From positions 93,927 to 157,926 of the forward strand of contig JAGVSM010000434.1 of assembly GCA_022494885.1 (NCBI GenBank): a stretch of DNA of 64,000 nucleotides, given 5' to 3'. Shown here piece by piece: positions 32,483 to 45,060 of the stretch. The stretch's first letter is position 1; every line of letters starts with the position of its first letter. The position numbers and the translations under genes are program-made. The stretch is from Micrasema longulum. Its lineage: Eukaryota; Arthropoda; Insecta; Trichoptera; Brachycentridae. The notes under the pieces were generated by a model. It was not told where the DNA came from. It did not search any database and saw nothing but the letters and a program-made list of their open reading frames with translations.

Positions 32483-32744
32483 ATCATCATCATTCCCTTT
32501 CCGCACCTAGTGGTGCATAGGGCACAGCATTGGTACACCAGTCGCAGCGTATCTCTCGTGTTTTTAGTTACATAATGGTAAGATGATCAGTTTTACGCTT
32601 CAGATACCAGTCCAGGGACTATGAAATATTCTAGTGTAAAAAACACATTTCAAATAAATATTTCATATCAACCATGTCGTAAATCGAACCCGAGACCTCT
32701 CGCATGGTAGGCAAACGCGCTGACCATTACACCACGAGGTCCGA
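32483..32744 (-). repeat. SINE family A, near full-length copy
   Basis: On the minus strand: head with A box TGGTGTAATGG and B box GGTTCGATTTA (decayed), TGGTTGATATGAAATATTTA, the CATAGTCCCTGGACTGGTA body and an ATGATGATTG end. It is one of the fullest copies. Confidence 0.92.
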
Positions 32745-32844
32745 GGAACGAAAGCAACATACACCATAATCCTTTATAATGTTTGAACTGCTTGTTGTTT
32801 CTTAATTTTATTGATTTAATTTTTTTCATTTTTTCATTTCATTT

Positions 32845-33020
32845 TCATTTATTTTTGCACCACTACAGGCCAGTAGGCCCAATTACAGTGGTGATTTACA
32901 TCACAGAACACCCAGGCTTGAGAAAAATTCATTTTAATTTTTGTGTTCTCACCGGGAATCGAACCCGGAACCTTCCGAGCGTGAGTCAAGCGTCTTGACC
33001 ACTACACCACGGAGGCCGCC
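32845..33020 (-). repeat. SINE family B, copy 4
   Basis: On the minus strand: GGCGGCCTCCGTGGTGTAGT head, intact A and B boxes, body and (AAAT)n tail. It lies 100 bp from the family A copy in the same orientation. Confidence 0.93.
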
Positions 33021-33337
33021 ATTTTTCTTTTAAAACTAATTTTTATTATTATTGTATTTTTAGCTTGTTTTTGGTCATGCTGTAAGAAATTACTAGTAAA
33101 AATAACTCCACCATTTAACCATGGATACCTTCGTTTCATTTTGTATTTATTACATTGTGTATAATGGTTAATAAAGATTTATTATTATTATTAATCTAAA
33201 CTCATATTATTCCCAAAGTTATAAAAGTTTTCACATAACAAAAAAGTGTTCAATAATTCCGAACTTTTAAATGTTAAATATAAGTAGAGTTGAACCAAGT
33301 TTTGATTTATAACTTAAATTTAAATATATACATATAT

Positions 33338-34815
33338 TACTGAACCCGGCAATGCTTTGCTATTGCTAGATTTGAGTACATACTCGTATTTATATATTAA
33401 ATGAACAAAATCGAAGGTTTGATATCAATTACTGTATTTAGTTAAAATTAGATAGGTATGTATATTAATATTATTATTTTTGTGTTTCGGATTACACAAA
33501 TTGTGAGCATATGCGATAACAGAGAATGTCGATAAATAGGAATTTGAACATTGTTTTTCTGTCATTGTCTTGAAGATGCCTCCCCGATGCTATACGAAAA
33601 AGACAACTGCGTTTTGTATCTTTTAAGCCCCATTTTCCGCACCTCAAAACAGAACATTTTTTTTTTTTTTTACTGAATATAATAATAATTATCATATTTG
33701 CATACCGTGCGCCCGAAAACCGCAGAAAAAACTGGACGTTTTTATGGATTTTTGAATGGTTGTAGTTCTCATAATAAATTATTCATTAATAAATCAAAAC
33801 TATTGAGACACGCCGATGGTAAATATTTATAGTACTATAATTCAGAGTGAAAATATGGGAAGACATTTGTTTGAAAAAAATCAGAACACGTTTCCTCTCA
33901 AGATAAAACATTATTAAGTATAGTTCATAATGCTTTTACTTAACTAAAGAAATAGATCCAGTTTTTTTAAATAAAACTATTGGTATATTATTACACATAG
34001 ACGCACTCTAAGCCCTCTAAAACTATTTTGACACTTAACTCATGCCCAAACGCTCAGTAATGGCCAACGAGTATTAAGTCGTTCTTAATCTGCCAGCCGG
34101 TTTTGACGTGAACTTGATATTTCATTTGAAACCCACAGGCCTGAGTGTGCATGAAAGCGTGTTGAAACTATTTGGATAAAAGGAAAAAAGATGGTTTGAC
34201 TTTTTTTTTATAAATAGGAGCCTAGGTACTTCTTTATGTTTAAACTTCAAATATAAAAATAAATTTAATTCAAATTTTTAATTGAAGTAGGTACTTATGT
34301 AAGTACTTGTTTATGTTTGATTTCCAAAACTGTAAAAATTTCATTATCAAATATAAAATTGTTTTTGTAAATGTTAAATTCTACTTTTCTGTCAACGGGG
34401 GGGGGGGGAAATTAATATAGGAATGTGATTTTTTTTAATGTTTTGAATGTCAGTTAATATTGTTTTATTATTACGGAAAATCCAATAAAATGAAATAAAT
34501 GGGTTGAAATAATAAGAAATTTTAGGAAATAATCTGATTAGGATTCATAAGAAACTAGTGTTGTTTGTAAACATTCAAAAACAAACTTTTTAATACACAA
34601 AACGACATCCCTTTATTTTTTAATAAAGGTATTCTCGTCGAATGCAGCCTTGATGCATGATAAATAAAACATTTACGCTCCTTACTATTTTAATTAAAGT
34701 TAAAATATTAATGTCAATAGATATGCTCATGCTCAAAACCGCACTGAAATCAGTCCAGTAGTTATTTAGTATATCTAGGACACGCATACAAATATAACCT
34801 TTTATATATAGTTAA
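33338..34815. repeat. Repeat F, long copy 1 (unclassified)
   Basis: Starts CTGAACCCGGCAATGCTTTG and ends near CGCATACAAATATAACC and TATATATAG. It shares ordered blocks with 38636-39545: the start, ACACTTAACTCATGCCCAAA, CGCCAGCCGG-like AATCTGCCAGCCGGTTTTGA, GTTTGTAAACATTCAAA and AAACCGCACTGAAATCAGTC. I find no long frame. A 12-G run at 34397-34408 is unusual here. The class is unknown; a decayed long retroelement or a large non-autonomous element are both possible. Confidence 0.6.
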
Positions 34816-35109
34816 AAATGTTTTTAGAATTTCGATTAGATGCATTGCAATTTTTTTAATCAGTTGTTTTGTCAATTGGATGTAAACAAACGTTCATGAA
34901 TATTGTTATTTATATATCATTACGTAATGGCGCAAAAGTTATAAATTATTTGTACCTTAACATTATCATCATGTTATTTTTTAATTTTTTGTTATTACTA
35001 AACTGGCCGTAGCCAAAATATAAAAAATATAGAATATGGTTTAAAAAAATTATAGAATTTAAGCTAGAGAAAAGCATAGTTAATAAATATACATACTGTA
35101 CATTTTACA

Positions 35110-35702
35110 AACATATTATTTAGTACACATCTTATTTTCTTCTTCTCTGTCTCTCCTCTGAGGGTTCTGAGGGTCGTGATCAATGGTACTCTCACCAGCC
35201 ATTCCATTGACAAAGCGCCACCACTCTTCACGGCTCTGCGCCCTCTCCACAGCTCCATTTAGGATCGCCCGTAACGTTGTTTTCACCTGGTCGATCCATC
35301 GAGCTGCAACTCTGCCTCTGCTTTTTCGCCTTGGCTCACTGTTCGTGATTATTATAACTTTTACTGTGTCCGAAAAACTGCAGAATGGCCGATAGGCAAA
35401 GTTCGTCCAGTATAGAGACATTTGCTCTTCTGGCTATCTATGGTATTTTCAGTATTCGACGCCAACACCACATCTCGAAGACATATATTCTCTTCTGCTC
35501 ACGTGTTTTAATTGTCCACGTTTCTGCGCCAAATAAAAATATTGGAAACACAAGCGTACACACTATGAATTCTAGTTTTCTTCAAAATGCCCCGATCTTG
35601 CCAAATTTTGGTCAGTCGAGTCATGGCATTTTCTTCAATTACGATGGTTCTTTTTATTTTTGATGCGCATGCACTTCTTTTTATAATATATCTTATACAC
35701 AT
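35110..35702 (-). pseudogene. LINE C-terminal region, frameshifted
   Basis: On the minus strand, 35702-35508 reads KRTIVIEENAMTRLTKIWQD and RGILKKTRIHSVYACVSNIF, and after frameshifts 35421-35116 reads SRGRVAARWIDQVKTTLRAI, AQSREEWWRFVNGMAGES and DHDPQNPQRRDREEE. These are the region after the reverse transcriptase in endonuclease/RT-type non-LTR elements, including the R-G-R-x-x-x-R-W-x-D block. The catalytic boxes are missing, and the copy is 5'-truncated and dead. Confidence 0.9.
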
Positions 35703-36814
35703 CCTCTAATACCTGTTTAAATTATTCAATGGGTTAATTATGCGAAAAAAACATAAATGTGGCACTTTATTTGTACAAAAAATACAGAGTGACTCTTTAT
35801 TACAAAAGATGATTAGTCTTACATATCAGATACTGACCAGATACTATAAAATATTGCAGTGGAACGAGGCAGCCTTGTTGGGAACTCGAGACCTCGTGCA
35901 TAAGAGGCGAACCAACTTACTATCTAGTTATAATATTTATTATGTGGAACAATAACTTATTATAAGTAAAATGACAACTTTTTTGAAAATTTAAAGGGAC
36001 ATTTCCAATTGTGACCCTTCGATCGTTCTTAGTACATTGTTATATACCCGTACATATATTAGGGATACGAGTACATTTTCCCGATTTCTGTGGTTTCAAT
36101 CAAGCTTATTAGCAACATGAACGTTATTAGTTCCTAATTTCTCCTTTGGTATTGATAAACAGCGCAGGAACAAGAGGTATATGCGGTCTACCGCTAACCA
36201 GCCCGCGTTTATGAAATATGATCACCCATACAGCTGCAACAACCCTTCGCACAGTTCCTCGGAACTTAAAGGCGAGGAAATATGGGCAACAGGGCACAAG
36301 GAATAATCGTGTTAGCAACCAGCGCCCGTATTTTTATTATTTGTTTGCAGAATATACGTATCCGTATTATGACGACAATGTACAAAGCATGCTTTTCTAA
36401 GCATATAATTTATACTGTATTCAATTATACCAATAATGATAAACAATAAAAAATACAAAAAAATAATTTTTGCTATTTCAAATATACCGCGTTTTCTTTA
36501 TTTTTATTATTTTATTTTTTTTACCTAAGTATGTTTAAAAATTGCAAAGTTACCATTTAGTACAATGTATAAAACAACTCTTATTATATTATTGATTACT
36601 TATATTGTTGATCATTATATTATTGATTATATGATTGATTATTATATTACCGATATATTGTTATTAAAACATTTCATAATTTTGTAAAAGAACACTGATA
36701 TATTAAATGTATTTATGTTCATGTTAATAAAAGTCATTTGTATCGTGTACACTAATAAAATAAAATTAAAATTAAAAATACGACACCCTACTACAAATTA
36801 GTATTGTATTTTTT
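35703..36814. other. 1.1 kb without recognised feature
   Basis: A slightly GC-richer patch at 36170-36310 has open frames on both strands but no recognisable product. Confidence 0.4.
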
Positions 36815-36887
36815 TATTGTCCGGTGTTCTGTGCTGTATTTAACTGTTGTAATAAGGCTTTATGGCTTGTTGTGATGCAAAAAACAT
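36815..36887 (+). repeat. SINE family B 3' fragment
   Basis: GGTGTTCTGTGCTGTATTTA, then AAGGCTTTATGGCTTGTTGT is the decayed 3' body of family B without its head. Confidence 0.6.
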
Positions 36888-38635
36888 TATATGTAACTAT
36901 TAGATTCTAACAATCAATCGATTTGGATGAAATAAGGAATAAAATCTTTAGAGGATTTATTTTTAAAAGCAATAACATATGTTTACTTTCTTTTTTTTTA
37001 ATATCTCAATATGGTAGGAGTCTTAAACAAAAAAAAATTATGGCAAGAACTATTAGTCTCGACTTCAACACAAATCTTATTTCTAACGAATCATGCAAAT
37101 AGTTTCTGTAAATAACTACTACTATCATGACGCCACTTCCCCGTAGGGGTAAGCAAATAGGATAAAACGCCACGCACGTGTATTCTGATGTACATTCCTT
37201 ACTTCTTACTCACGTATGTATCTTTTTATACACGGCCTTCGATTATGTCTATTTTCAACAAGACCAATTTTGGTTTATCTGATCATACCAAGTCTTTTTC
37301 GGTCATTTTGTCCTTCGTTGCTATTCATTATCTCCACTTATATCTGACTTACCATACATTCTTCATTCATTCGTTCCACTTGATAAAACTAACTTAGTGA
37401 ACACTTCTTAATTTTATAAATTATACCTCTCTCAGATTTGCACTCTCTTCTGGTTTCATTATTTGATGTCATACATCGATTTCAAATATGTGCGTCTAAA
37501 TACTATAAATGATTGAATTTCAAGCGTTTCCACTCTGTTTTATCCTTCCACTTACGAATCGAGAGATCGCATTTGAACTTTAAATAACTTTAAAAATTTT
37601 AAAAATTCAATAGTTTCTCGTGTACTCGTTAAATTTTTCACTTGTTTTTATTTAAATAAGCAAAAGTTTACTATTGTAATAGGGAAATATCACGTACTAC
37701 GAATTCCATTAGAAATATATGAAATGGATTAAGAATAATTAATCGTATTTTATAAATCAATATGTATATTGTGGAGAATTTTTTTCATACATATGATGTT
37801 TTTCATACAGAAAGATTTTTTTTAAATACGTGACTAGAAAAACGCGACATGTTTGGCCTTGATAATTGTGACGTCAAAATTCGTAACGATGTTTTAAAAA
37901 ACTTGCATGATTTGGAACAAAGCTAAAAATGAACACGAATCGTGATGTATTAAAGGCGTGGTTAATGCAATGATCGTTTTTGCGGGAATTCAAAAGTATT
38001 TTTTATGCTACTAATAAATAGCAACATTTTTTTCCTACCTGTCAATATTTCATAGACCTTTTTTACTTTTAAAATGTGAAGAAAAAGAATTAATATTTCC
38101 CTATGGTATTATCATTATTTCGTGCGTCGTCGGATACATTTTTTACATTGGTTTAAAGTACGCATATTTTGAATTACCTTTGGCCGTATTTCGTACTTAA
38201 TTCGTTTCGTAAATTTATTTGCATCGTATGAAAGAGAATGAGAGCAACATATGATTTTGAATGCGTTAGGGTGCGATAGATATATGGCGAACTAACGAAC
38301 TTACGAAACGAAATTGTGACGGAATAAGCCTGCTAAAAACGATATGTTTCTCGTCTTACAAGACTAACAGCACGAATAACGTTGTCGCAACTTACTTGTA
38401 CTCAATGTTTGTTAGAAGCGCACTTAGTGGGCATGACGTGTGTTGCGAGCTATTTTGAAAATTCTCGTTTTTTAACCCGAAAATTATAATCAAAACCTTA
38501 ATGTTTATATATTGATGGTTATACGATTTGAATCTTAAAAAATTCTCTCTTTACATTTAATACACTTTCAGAATTATTCCCGATTTGTAAAAATACTTTT
38601 AAAAATTATTTAGTTCCAAATTAATATATTAATAA
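36888..38635. other. 1.7 kb without recognised feature
   Basis: AT-rich. No SINE, LINE or D match, no frame worth calling. Confidence 0.45.
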
Positions 38636-39545
38636 CAAGCTGAACCCGGAAATGCTTTGCTTTTGCTAGGTTTGAATGTAAACTCGTAAATAGATTAAAT
38701 GAACCCAATCGAAAATTTTGTTCAAGTCAAAGTGAAGTTATCAAGTTTAGTTAACGTTTAACATTACTTTTGCGTAACCATATTAAAATATTTGCTATTT
38801 TAAAATAAAACTTTTGACATATTAAGAACCTTGGGCATTCTAAAACTACTACACTTAACTCGTGTCTATACGCTCAGTCATGCTCACTGCATCGTAAGTC
38901 ATTCTTAAACCGCCAGCCGGGTTTCAACGTAAATTTGACACTGAATTTGAAACCAAAATGTCTGATTGTGCTGTAAAAACGTGTTAAAATGTTATTTTAT
39001 TGATATTTTGTACATTGGTATTTGTTAACGATTGAATTCCAAAACTTAAAATAATTCATTTTAAAATACCGAATTATGTTTGTTAATGTCAAACTCTACT
39101 ATTTTTACTAACAGGGCAGGCACTTAATGTAGGTATACGATTTAAAAAAATGTTTTAAAAGTTAGTTAAAATTGTTTTAGTATAACCAGAAGGAAATAAA
39201 TAGGAAGAAATAATAATGAATTTAAAGATTTAGGAACAAACATAATTGGTATCCCTAAAAAACTTATATTGTTTGTAAACATTCAAATTTAAACTTTAAA
39301 TACAAAAAAATACGTTCCCCCAATTGTTAAGTATATCTTGTCTAATGAAGCCCTGATAGGTTGATGAAAAAACATTTATTCTTCTAACTTTTTTTCTACT
39401 GATCAGATTGAAAATTTTAAGAGCTATGAAGTTACCCAGGGCAAAGTTGATCATTTTGAAAAAAACCCATGTAAATTAGTCAACTAGGTATTTAGCCTTT
39501 CGAGGACGCACACACATACATTGCTTATGATATATATAGATATCA
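38636..39545. repeat. Repeat F, copy 2
   Basis: Starts AGCTGAACCCGGAAATGCTT and ends ATTGCTTATGATATATATAG at 39541. It is collinear with 33338-34815 but about 550 bp shorter, mainly by lacking the 33480-34000 part. No frame. Confidence 0.65.
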
Positions 39546-39600
39546 TGTCTCAACTACATCATATAAACTTTTTTTTAAATTTCATTCACATTTTTTTCAG

Positions 39601-39717
39601 CAACAATTTATACAATGTCGACTTTTTCTGTTACTGAATTTATAAGAAATCAGATAGTTTCTACTTGTTCTACTAAACGTTTCAAGATAAAACGTTTAGA
39701 GTGTAGACAGAAAGAAG
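39601..39717 (+). CDS. Candidate exon with canonical splice sites, unrecognised
   Basis: Preceded by a strong acceptor (CACATTTTTTTCAG ending at 39600) and ended by AAGAAG|GTAAAT, a good donor. ATG at 39615 opens a frame of 34 codons starting MSTFSVTEFIRNQIVSTCST. A second good acceptor, TTTATTTCGTTTCAG, ends at 39813, giving a 96-bp intron. Joined there, the frame stops after eight more codons, although another frame beyond it stays open to 40048. No family recognised. It may be a decayed host exon, a retroposed fragment or coincidence. Confidence 0.25.
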
Positions 39718-39784
39718 GTAAATATTCTTGTGTTTTTATAAGTGAGCAAGTCTGTTATACGGTGCACGTTAGAATCAACCGACA

Positions 39785-39985
39785 TTGTTCTTTAATATTT
39801 TATTTCGTTTCAGGAAATGTGCTTTTCCGGGAAATCTGATTGTAGCATATTTCAAACGAACAACAGAACCTACACGCCCGTTTGTTATATGCACGTCAAC
39901 CGATTTTACTATTGGTGCAAATTCTTGTAAAACGTATTTTGAACTGTTTCGTAAACACATTTTTTATCACGGAAAAGCAAGAAAG
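39785..39985 (+). other. Open stretch after the candidate intron
   Basis: One frame is open from 39785 and reads TEPTRPFVICTSTDFTIG, a plausible protein-like sequence that I do not recognise. It runs into the LINE that starts near 39985, so it may be its target or a different LINE part. Confidence 0.25.
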
Positions 39986-40870
39986 GAAAAATTATTATGT
40001 TGTCCGACGACATTGGACTATTCTATAAAAATCAAACAGATGTACTGACTAAAAATGACATAAACGAAGACCTAACTATGTTGACTAAATGGATAAATAC
40101 AAACTTACTTACACTTAATGAAAAAAAATGCAATAATATCCATTTTAAATCTAGTAAAAAATGACATAAAGTAAAGGCTTACATAAATGATGAACGACTA
40201 ACTGAAATTAAACATGTTAAATACTTAAGACAACAATAGACAGACAATTGACATAGACAATTCATATCAACAATTTTACTAGCGAAATGCCGTCATTATT
40301 GAGTCTTTTTTTTTAAATTAAAAACATTGTTCCAAAAACGGAAAAAAATCTGAAGTGAAAAATGTACGAAGCCTATGAAAAAACTGAAATATGTTATATG
40401 CAACTACTATGGGGAACAGGAAATCAAAATGACACAGACTACAAAAACAGCATAACGAAATATAAAAATGAGTAAATTAGTAAAATTAGTAGGTCATAAC
40501 CTACCCTTTCTAACAGCAACTGAAGAACTTTTTAAACAAACTAAGCAATTAAATGTAACGGAATTCTTTAAACTAGAATCCTTAAAATTTCTTCATCAAT
40601 TAGTCACTGATGTAATTGTAGACAAAGAACTAAAACTTGAAAAAAAATGTACTAAACATGGACACAATACGAGAATATCAGAAAAATATCATAAACAACC
40701 TTCTAAAACAAGACATAAAATTATACAATAAACTACCAGACAAAACTAAGCAAAATACTTAGACAACCACTACAAAAGACGTTAAAAATATTTTTATTAA
40801 CAGCAGAATGTGAATTTTAAAAGTAAAAATATTTTGTTGAATGTATGTAACCCGTAAAGTTTTATCAATG
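39985..40870 (+). pseudogene. LINE reverse transcriptase 3' part, HGHNTRISE family, copy 2
   Basis: Begins at the catalytic box (LSDDIGLFYKNQTDVLT, the Y/F-A-D-D region with substitutions), continues LTMLTKWINTNLLTLNEKKC and YINDERLTEIKHVKYL, then after stops MSKLVKLVGHNLPFLTATEE (40468-40731) with KHGHNTRISEKYHKQP, and finally KLPDKTKQN. This is the order of the reverse transcriptase palm, thumb and C-terminus of CR1/Jockey-like LINEs. Several stops and frameshifts inactivate it. It is the longest of three related copies in the window. Confidence 0.88.
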
Positions 40871-40904
40871 AAATTTTAAAATTAAAAAAAAATAAAAAAA
40901 GATA

Positions 40905-40975
40905 AAGGTGTTAATCATTATTTTTTAGTCACACTAAATGGTGCATACGGCACTGCATTGGTGCACTAACCACTA
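40905..40975 (-). repeat. SINE family A fragment
   Basis: ACTAAATGGTGCATACGGCA, then CTGCATTGGTGCACTAACC is the 3' body of family A reversed. The rest is lost. Confidence 0.65.
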
Positions 40976-41183
40976 TTTATTATATTATCAAAGTACATCG
41001 ATAATAAAAGAAATATTAAATGCGTTTTCATTACATTTATTTGGAATAATTTTGAATGTATCAGATTTCAAAAATCATACGTTTTTAAAAGCGAATTCGC
41101 GAATATATGTTTAAATTTTTTTTGAAGGTTTTGTGTACCTAGTGTATCAATGTAATTATTGTGCATGTTAGTAAGCCCATCAA

Positions 41184-41289
41184 AGTGTTTGGCCATAGTG
41201 GCGAAGCTTTTGCAGCGCCATTTTACCATATGTTTGAGTTCAGCGCGCCCACGCTACGCCGCAAACGCTCGCCACTATGGCCAAGCACT
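41184..41289. mobile_element. 106-bp palindromic MITE
   Basis: Ends are inverted over about 21 bp: AGTGTTTGGCCATAGTGGCG on the left and its counterpart AGTGCTTGGCCATAGTGGCG read inward from 41289. The inner part is also partly palindromic (TTTTGCAGCGCC against the GGCGTAGCGTGG region). No coding potential. No second copy seen here. Confidence 0.7.
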
Positions 41290-42574
41290 AAAAAGTTTGC
41301 ATGAAAAGTCAAATTAAATAATGAAAATACTTGTTCTATTCTTAAAACAGAAGTTAAGAATACGATAGTACTTGTTTTCCTGATTCGTCCAAAAACTTAT
41401 TGGAAATGGAAACAAAAATTTTCCGTACCTCAACATTATTGGCATAGTATAGGAGAGTACGTATTATTATGAGTCAACTTGTGGAATTCTTAATTAAGGT
41501 TTTTTAATTTTTGTTTAGTCTTAAAAGTAGTCTAAACATTTTTCATCATAAATGCCCTAATATTAACTTATGTTTCCATATAATATTAACTTGTATTTTA
41601 TAAAAAAAGGTTTTAGTGAAAATATTTACATTAATAAATGTTTTTAAAGTTTAACCGAAGACATAATTTTACGTAGAAATAAAGTAAAATCTCACAAAAA
41701 TGTTTGTGATTTAAAATGCTTGTATTTTTTTTTCAAAACCAAAAAATCAAAATTTAACCGCTGCCACTTCTATGTGAAATTAATTATCTTCAAATTATTA
41801 AAACAAACTTTTGCTCAATACTTTTGCTCAATGTCTTTATTGAGATCTCAGATACCTAAGTTTAGTTTAAATTTGAAATGGCGTGATTTGCCGGTTTAAA
41901 GGTAATTATATTTTAGTAACATAGAACTTTTAAGTATATTTTTTAATACAAATACCTTTAAAAAATGTTGTGTAAATCTTATTTATGTTTTTTTATTAAT
42001 GCGTGATTTAAAAAAAAAACCATTCGTTTTTAAATGGCTAAATAGTATGATTTCCTAATTTTGCGCGCCTTAAAACTTACAAATCGTTAGAATACTAAGG
42101 TGGTAACGAAAAAGATTGCAAAGAACAAAACGTTTCAATTTTTTGAAAGACCATAAGATTTGTTGATATGGCTTCATCCAAAGCCACCTTCAATCACCAA
42201 ACCACCACAGCAGCACATTATTGAAAAGGGCATGCATCTATATTTTGCACAGAAAACATAATATACAAAGAAAAAATGGCAAAATAGCACAACAGAAAAA
42301 TACAGTTGAAAAAATAAAAACATTTACAATAAATTTAATTGTGCTTTGAAGTGGAGTGAATATTTCAAAATTGGTTTGGATGAATGACATAGTTCACACC
42401 AAAATACATTATGTGGTTAAATAAACGGTGCATCCCTTACTAGGAAACCCATACATACCCATGCTAATGAGCACATCTATAAATTTAGATCAATTTCATT
42501 TATCTATCTATCTAACATTAATTATTATACGAGGTACATTTTTTCAATTTAATTATATTTAATTTTTTAACACT
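41290..42574. other. 1.3 kb without recognised feature
   Basis: AT-rich. No repeat or frame supported. Confidence 0.45.
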
Positions 42575-42823
42575 CTCATTATTCTCTTTCCCCACCTAAT
42601 GGTGCATAGGAAACTGCATCAGTACACCAACATCAGCATATATGGTTAAATTTTGTTACATGCAGTCATATGGTTACTTTTACGCTCAGTCCAGGGACTA
42701 TGAAATATTCTTGCGTAAAAACACATTTTTAAATAAATATTTTATGTCAACCATGTCGAAAATCGAACCCAAGACCTCTTGCACGGTACGCAAAGGCGCT
42801 GACCACCACACCACGAGGCCGAC
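42575..42823 (-). repeat. SINE family A copy
   Basis: On the minus strand: GCCTCGTGGTGTGGTGGTCA head, B box GGTTCGATTTT, GTTGACATAAAATATTTATT, body with a short internal deletion (AGGTACC missing) and a decayed tail. Confidence 0.9.
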
Positions 42824-43330
42824 AAAAAGTATACAAACAACTCTGTGCTGGACATTTGACCGACATTATCTATAAAACATCAAATATTATTTAACATGAA
42901 ATAAAAATATCTGTTTTATGTCAAATAAAATTTTGTTTTACATTTTCAGTTCAAAGTTCATAATTTCAATTACTCTTATTAAATGACCCTTTACTTATCT
43001 ACTTTGTTGTGTCAATCAATATTTCCGCGTGCACAATTAAATTTTAGAGAAATTAACAGATTGCTTTTTTTTACCTAACATTTGTGTTATGATTATATTT
43101 TTTCCCATCGTGCAACATTACGTGGCGATATCACAAATGCGCGCGGCAAAAGTGGGGCATAGTGGGAGAATTTTTGGACACAGTCCGATGTATTCAAATA
43201 TGATTCTATGCTCCTTCTGGACTATTCTTAATTCTATGACTGTGATATTGCTAACAATATATATCATATCAATGGCATCTTACTTTGAAATATTTTAGTT
43301 TTGTTAATTCGTGTTTTAACATAATAATGG
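42824..43330. other. Nothing recognised
   Basis: A 69-codon frame at 43089-43298 has no family resemblance. Otherwise AT-rich. Confidence 0.4.
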
Positions 43331-43334
43331 CTTT

Positions 43335-43620
43335 TTTTACTAGTTTTTTAATTTTTTTTTATTTATTGGGGATATCAACAGCAATACATGTAACAAAAAT
43401 ATAACAAATAAAATATACAGAGAATAAAACCAATGACAGATATCCACAGACATACATTAAATACACGTACAATACATACTAGTGTGTTTGTGTGAGTGTA
43501 AGTGAGTGAGAGGGTGGTCGAGTGGGTGTTATATTGGAATGAGGGTGGACATGTGTGTAAATATTGCACAAGTGTCAAGTGTCGAAAATATAAATATATA
43601 TAAAATATTAAGAATTAGAG
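43335..43620 (-). repeat. Probable retroelement 3' UTR, antisense
   Basis: A T-rich head (43346-43368) followed by GGGGATATCAACAGCAATAC and a G/T-rich low-complexity patch (GTGTGTTTGTGTGAGTGTAA, 43480-43560). It has the look of an antisense poly-A retroelement end, but no protein part is visible. Confidence 0.35.
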
Positions 43621-43899
43621 ATATAATATATTTTTAAATAATATGAAATAAGATAAAATAAGACTTTATTATTGAAACTAAGTATAAGACAAAAAAGTAT
43701 GTTTTAAGGCTCGCATTTTAAATGTTATTTTTTTACAATCAAATGGATCAATAAGGGAAAAGTTCAAATTATATTCACTAGCAAAACATATAAGTGGAGA
43801 GTTCTGGGCATAGTTCAAGTTATAACATGTGTTAAAATAATCTTTTTTTCATTATTGTTTTCAACTCCTTTTAAAACAATTAAGTTCACTTGTTGAACT

Positions 43900-44140
43900 T
43901 GTGCAGACATGAAACAGCTTTTCTACGACTTCTCTATCGATCCGTTGCGTTTTCTAGTGACTTGGCGTTCACACGAGCATGAGTCACAATTGCTTCATTG
44001 AATTGTGGCAGCCCTGTCGATTAGTGACGGCTGCTACTTTCCTCGCACGACCCCGATCCCACACGCCGCGTGCCGCATGACACGATACGGCACGGTGGAC
44101 GTAAAACCTGATCAAAAGTGAAATGCAACGCGATAACTAT
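43900..44140. promoter_or_regulatory. GC-richer segment, possible host element
   Basis: Contains ACGACCCCGATCCCACACGC and GCATGACACGATACGGCACG, plus a small CACAATT...AATTGTG hairpin at 43987-44009. It differs sharply from the AT-rich flanks. No frame, no repeat match. Confidence 0.25.
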
Positions 44141-44639
44141 GTCCCTTGTATCTAGATAGTGGAGGTGTAAATAAATCTCAAGCGAGCTTTTACTGTACTG
44201 CAGTAAAACTCACAAGATGCAAACTTCTGTACTTTCGACGTGTATCTCGTACACAAAATGAAAGCTTGGGGATGTTTTTAGTATACATATTCCTAAAAAT
44301 AAATTTTTATGCATATTACTGTTTTTTTATGGATTTCCTTATTAATTCTCCTAATTCATCATCATTTTATTTATAGGCAATATGTCAACATAATTTATTA
44401 CATTTTTTCACTATATTTACCGTACTAAAATATATATTCTAGTAAACGTGCTTTTAGTTTTAGGTATATAGTTTAGATAGGAAATTTGAAATCGGTCTCC
44501 GGTATCATTTTTTAGGATTTAAAAATAATTTCATGTATGGATAAGATGTGTTAACTCATTGCACGTACTTGCTTTAAATAAAATTGATTTATTTAACAAA
44601 CGTGTAAAATATTTTAGGAGATAAAATGGAAATATAAAA

Positions 44640-45060
44640 ACATGCGAATTGACAGCAAAGTTGGAATGTGTTAGACCTATCTTGACATATTCTGTAAAAA
44701 CACGAGCTGGCACCACGAGAACGAAGAACCTGCTAAGGACATTAGAGATGAGGGTCCTCAGATCCATTACTGGAAACATTTTTCCTGACCAGGTCAGAAA
44801 TGACTTTAAGCGGGGAACGTGCAAATAAGATATGGTGCGTTGGAGCAGATTCCGAAAAAAAATCTGAAACGACTTTATAAACAAAATGAGCAGCAATAGA
44901 CTCCACAGCTGCCAATGATCGCATTCCTGACGTTGCCCACCTGCAACACCTCCTAAGCGATGAAAAGATAGTTGGGCCTCATTACGGAAGACTGAATAGT
45001 CTAAGTAGAAAAGATCGTCAGATCTATAGGAAGACAAAGAGGAAGTAAAATATTTTAGAA
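44640..45060 (+). pseudogene. LINE C-terminal region, broken
   Basis: The plus strand reads LTAKLECVRPILTYSVKTRA, then TKNLLRTLEMRVLRSITGN and RNDFKRGTCKYQDMVRWSRF. This is the post-polymerase region of endonuclease/RT-type LINEs (V-R-P-x-L-x-Y-x-x-x-T-R-A...LLRT-x-E-M-x-x-LR). After 44860 the frame is lost to shifts. The longer open frame on the other strand (44531-45118, 195 codons) is an antisense shadow. Confidence 0.85.
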
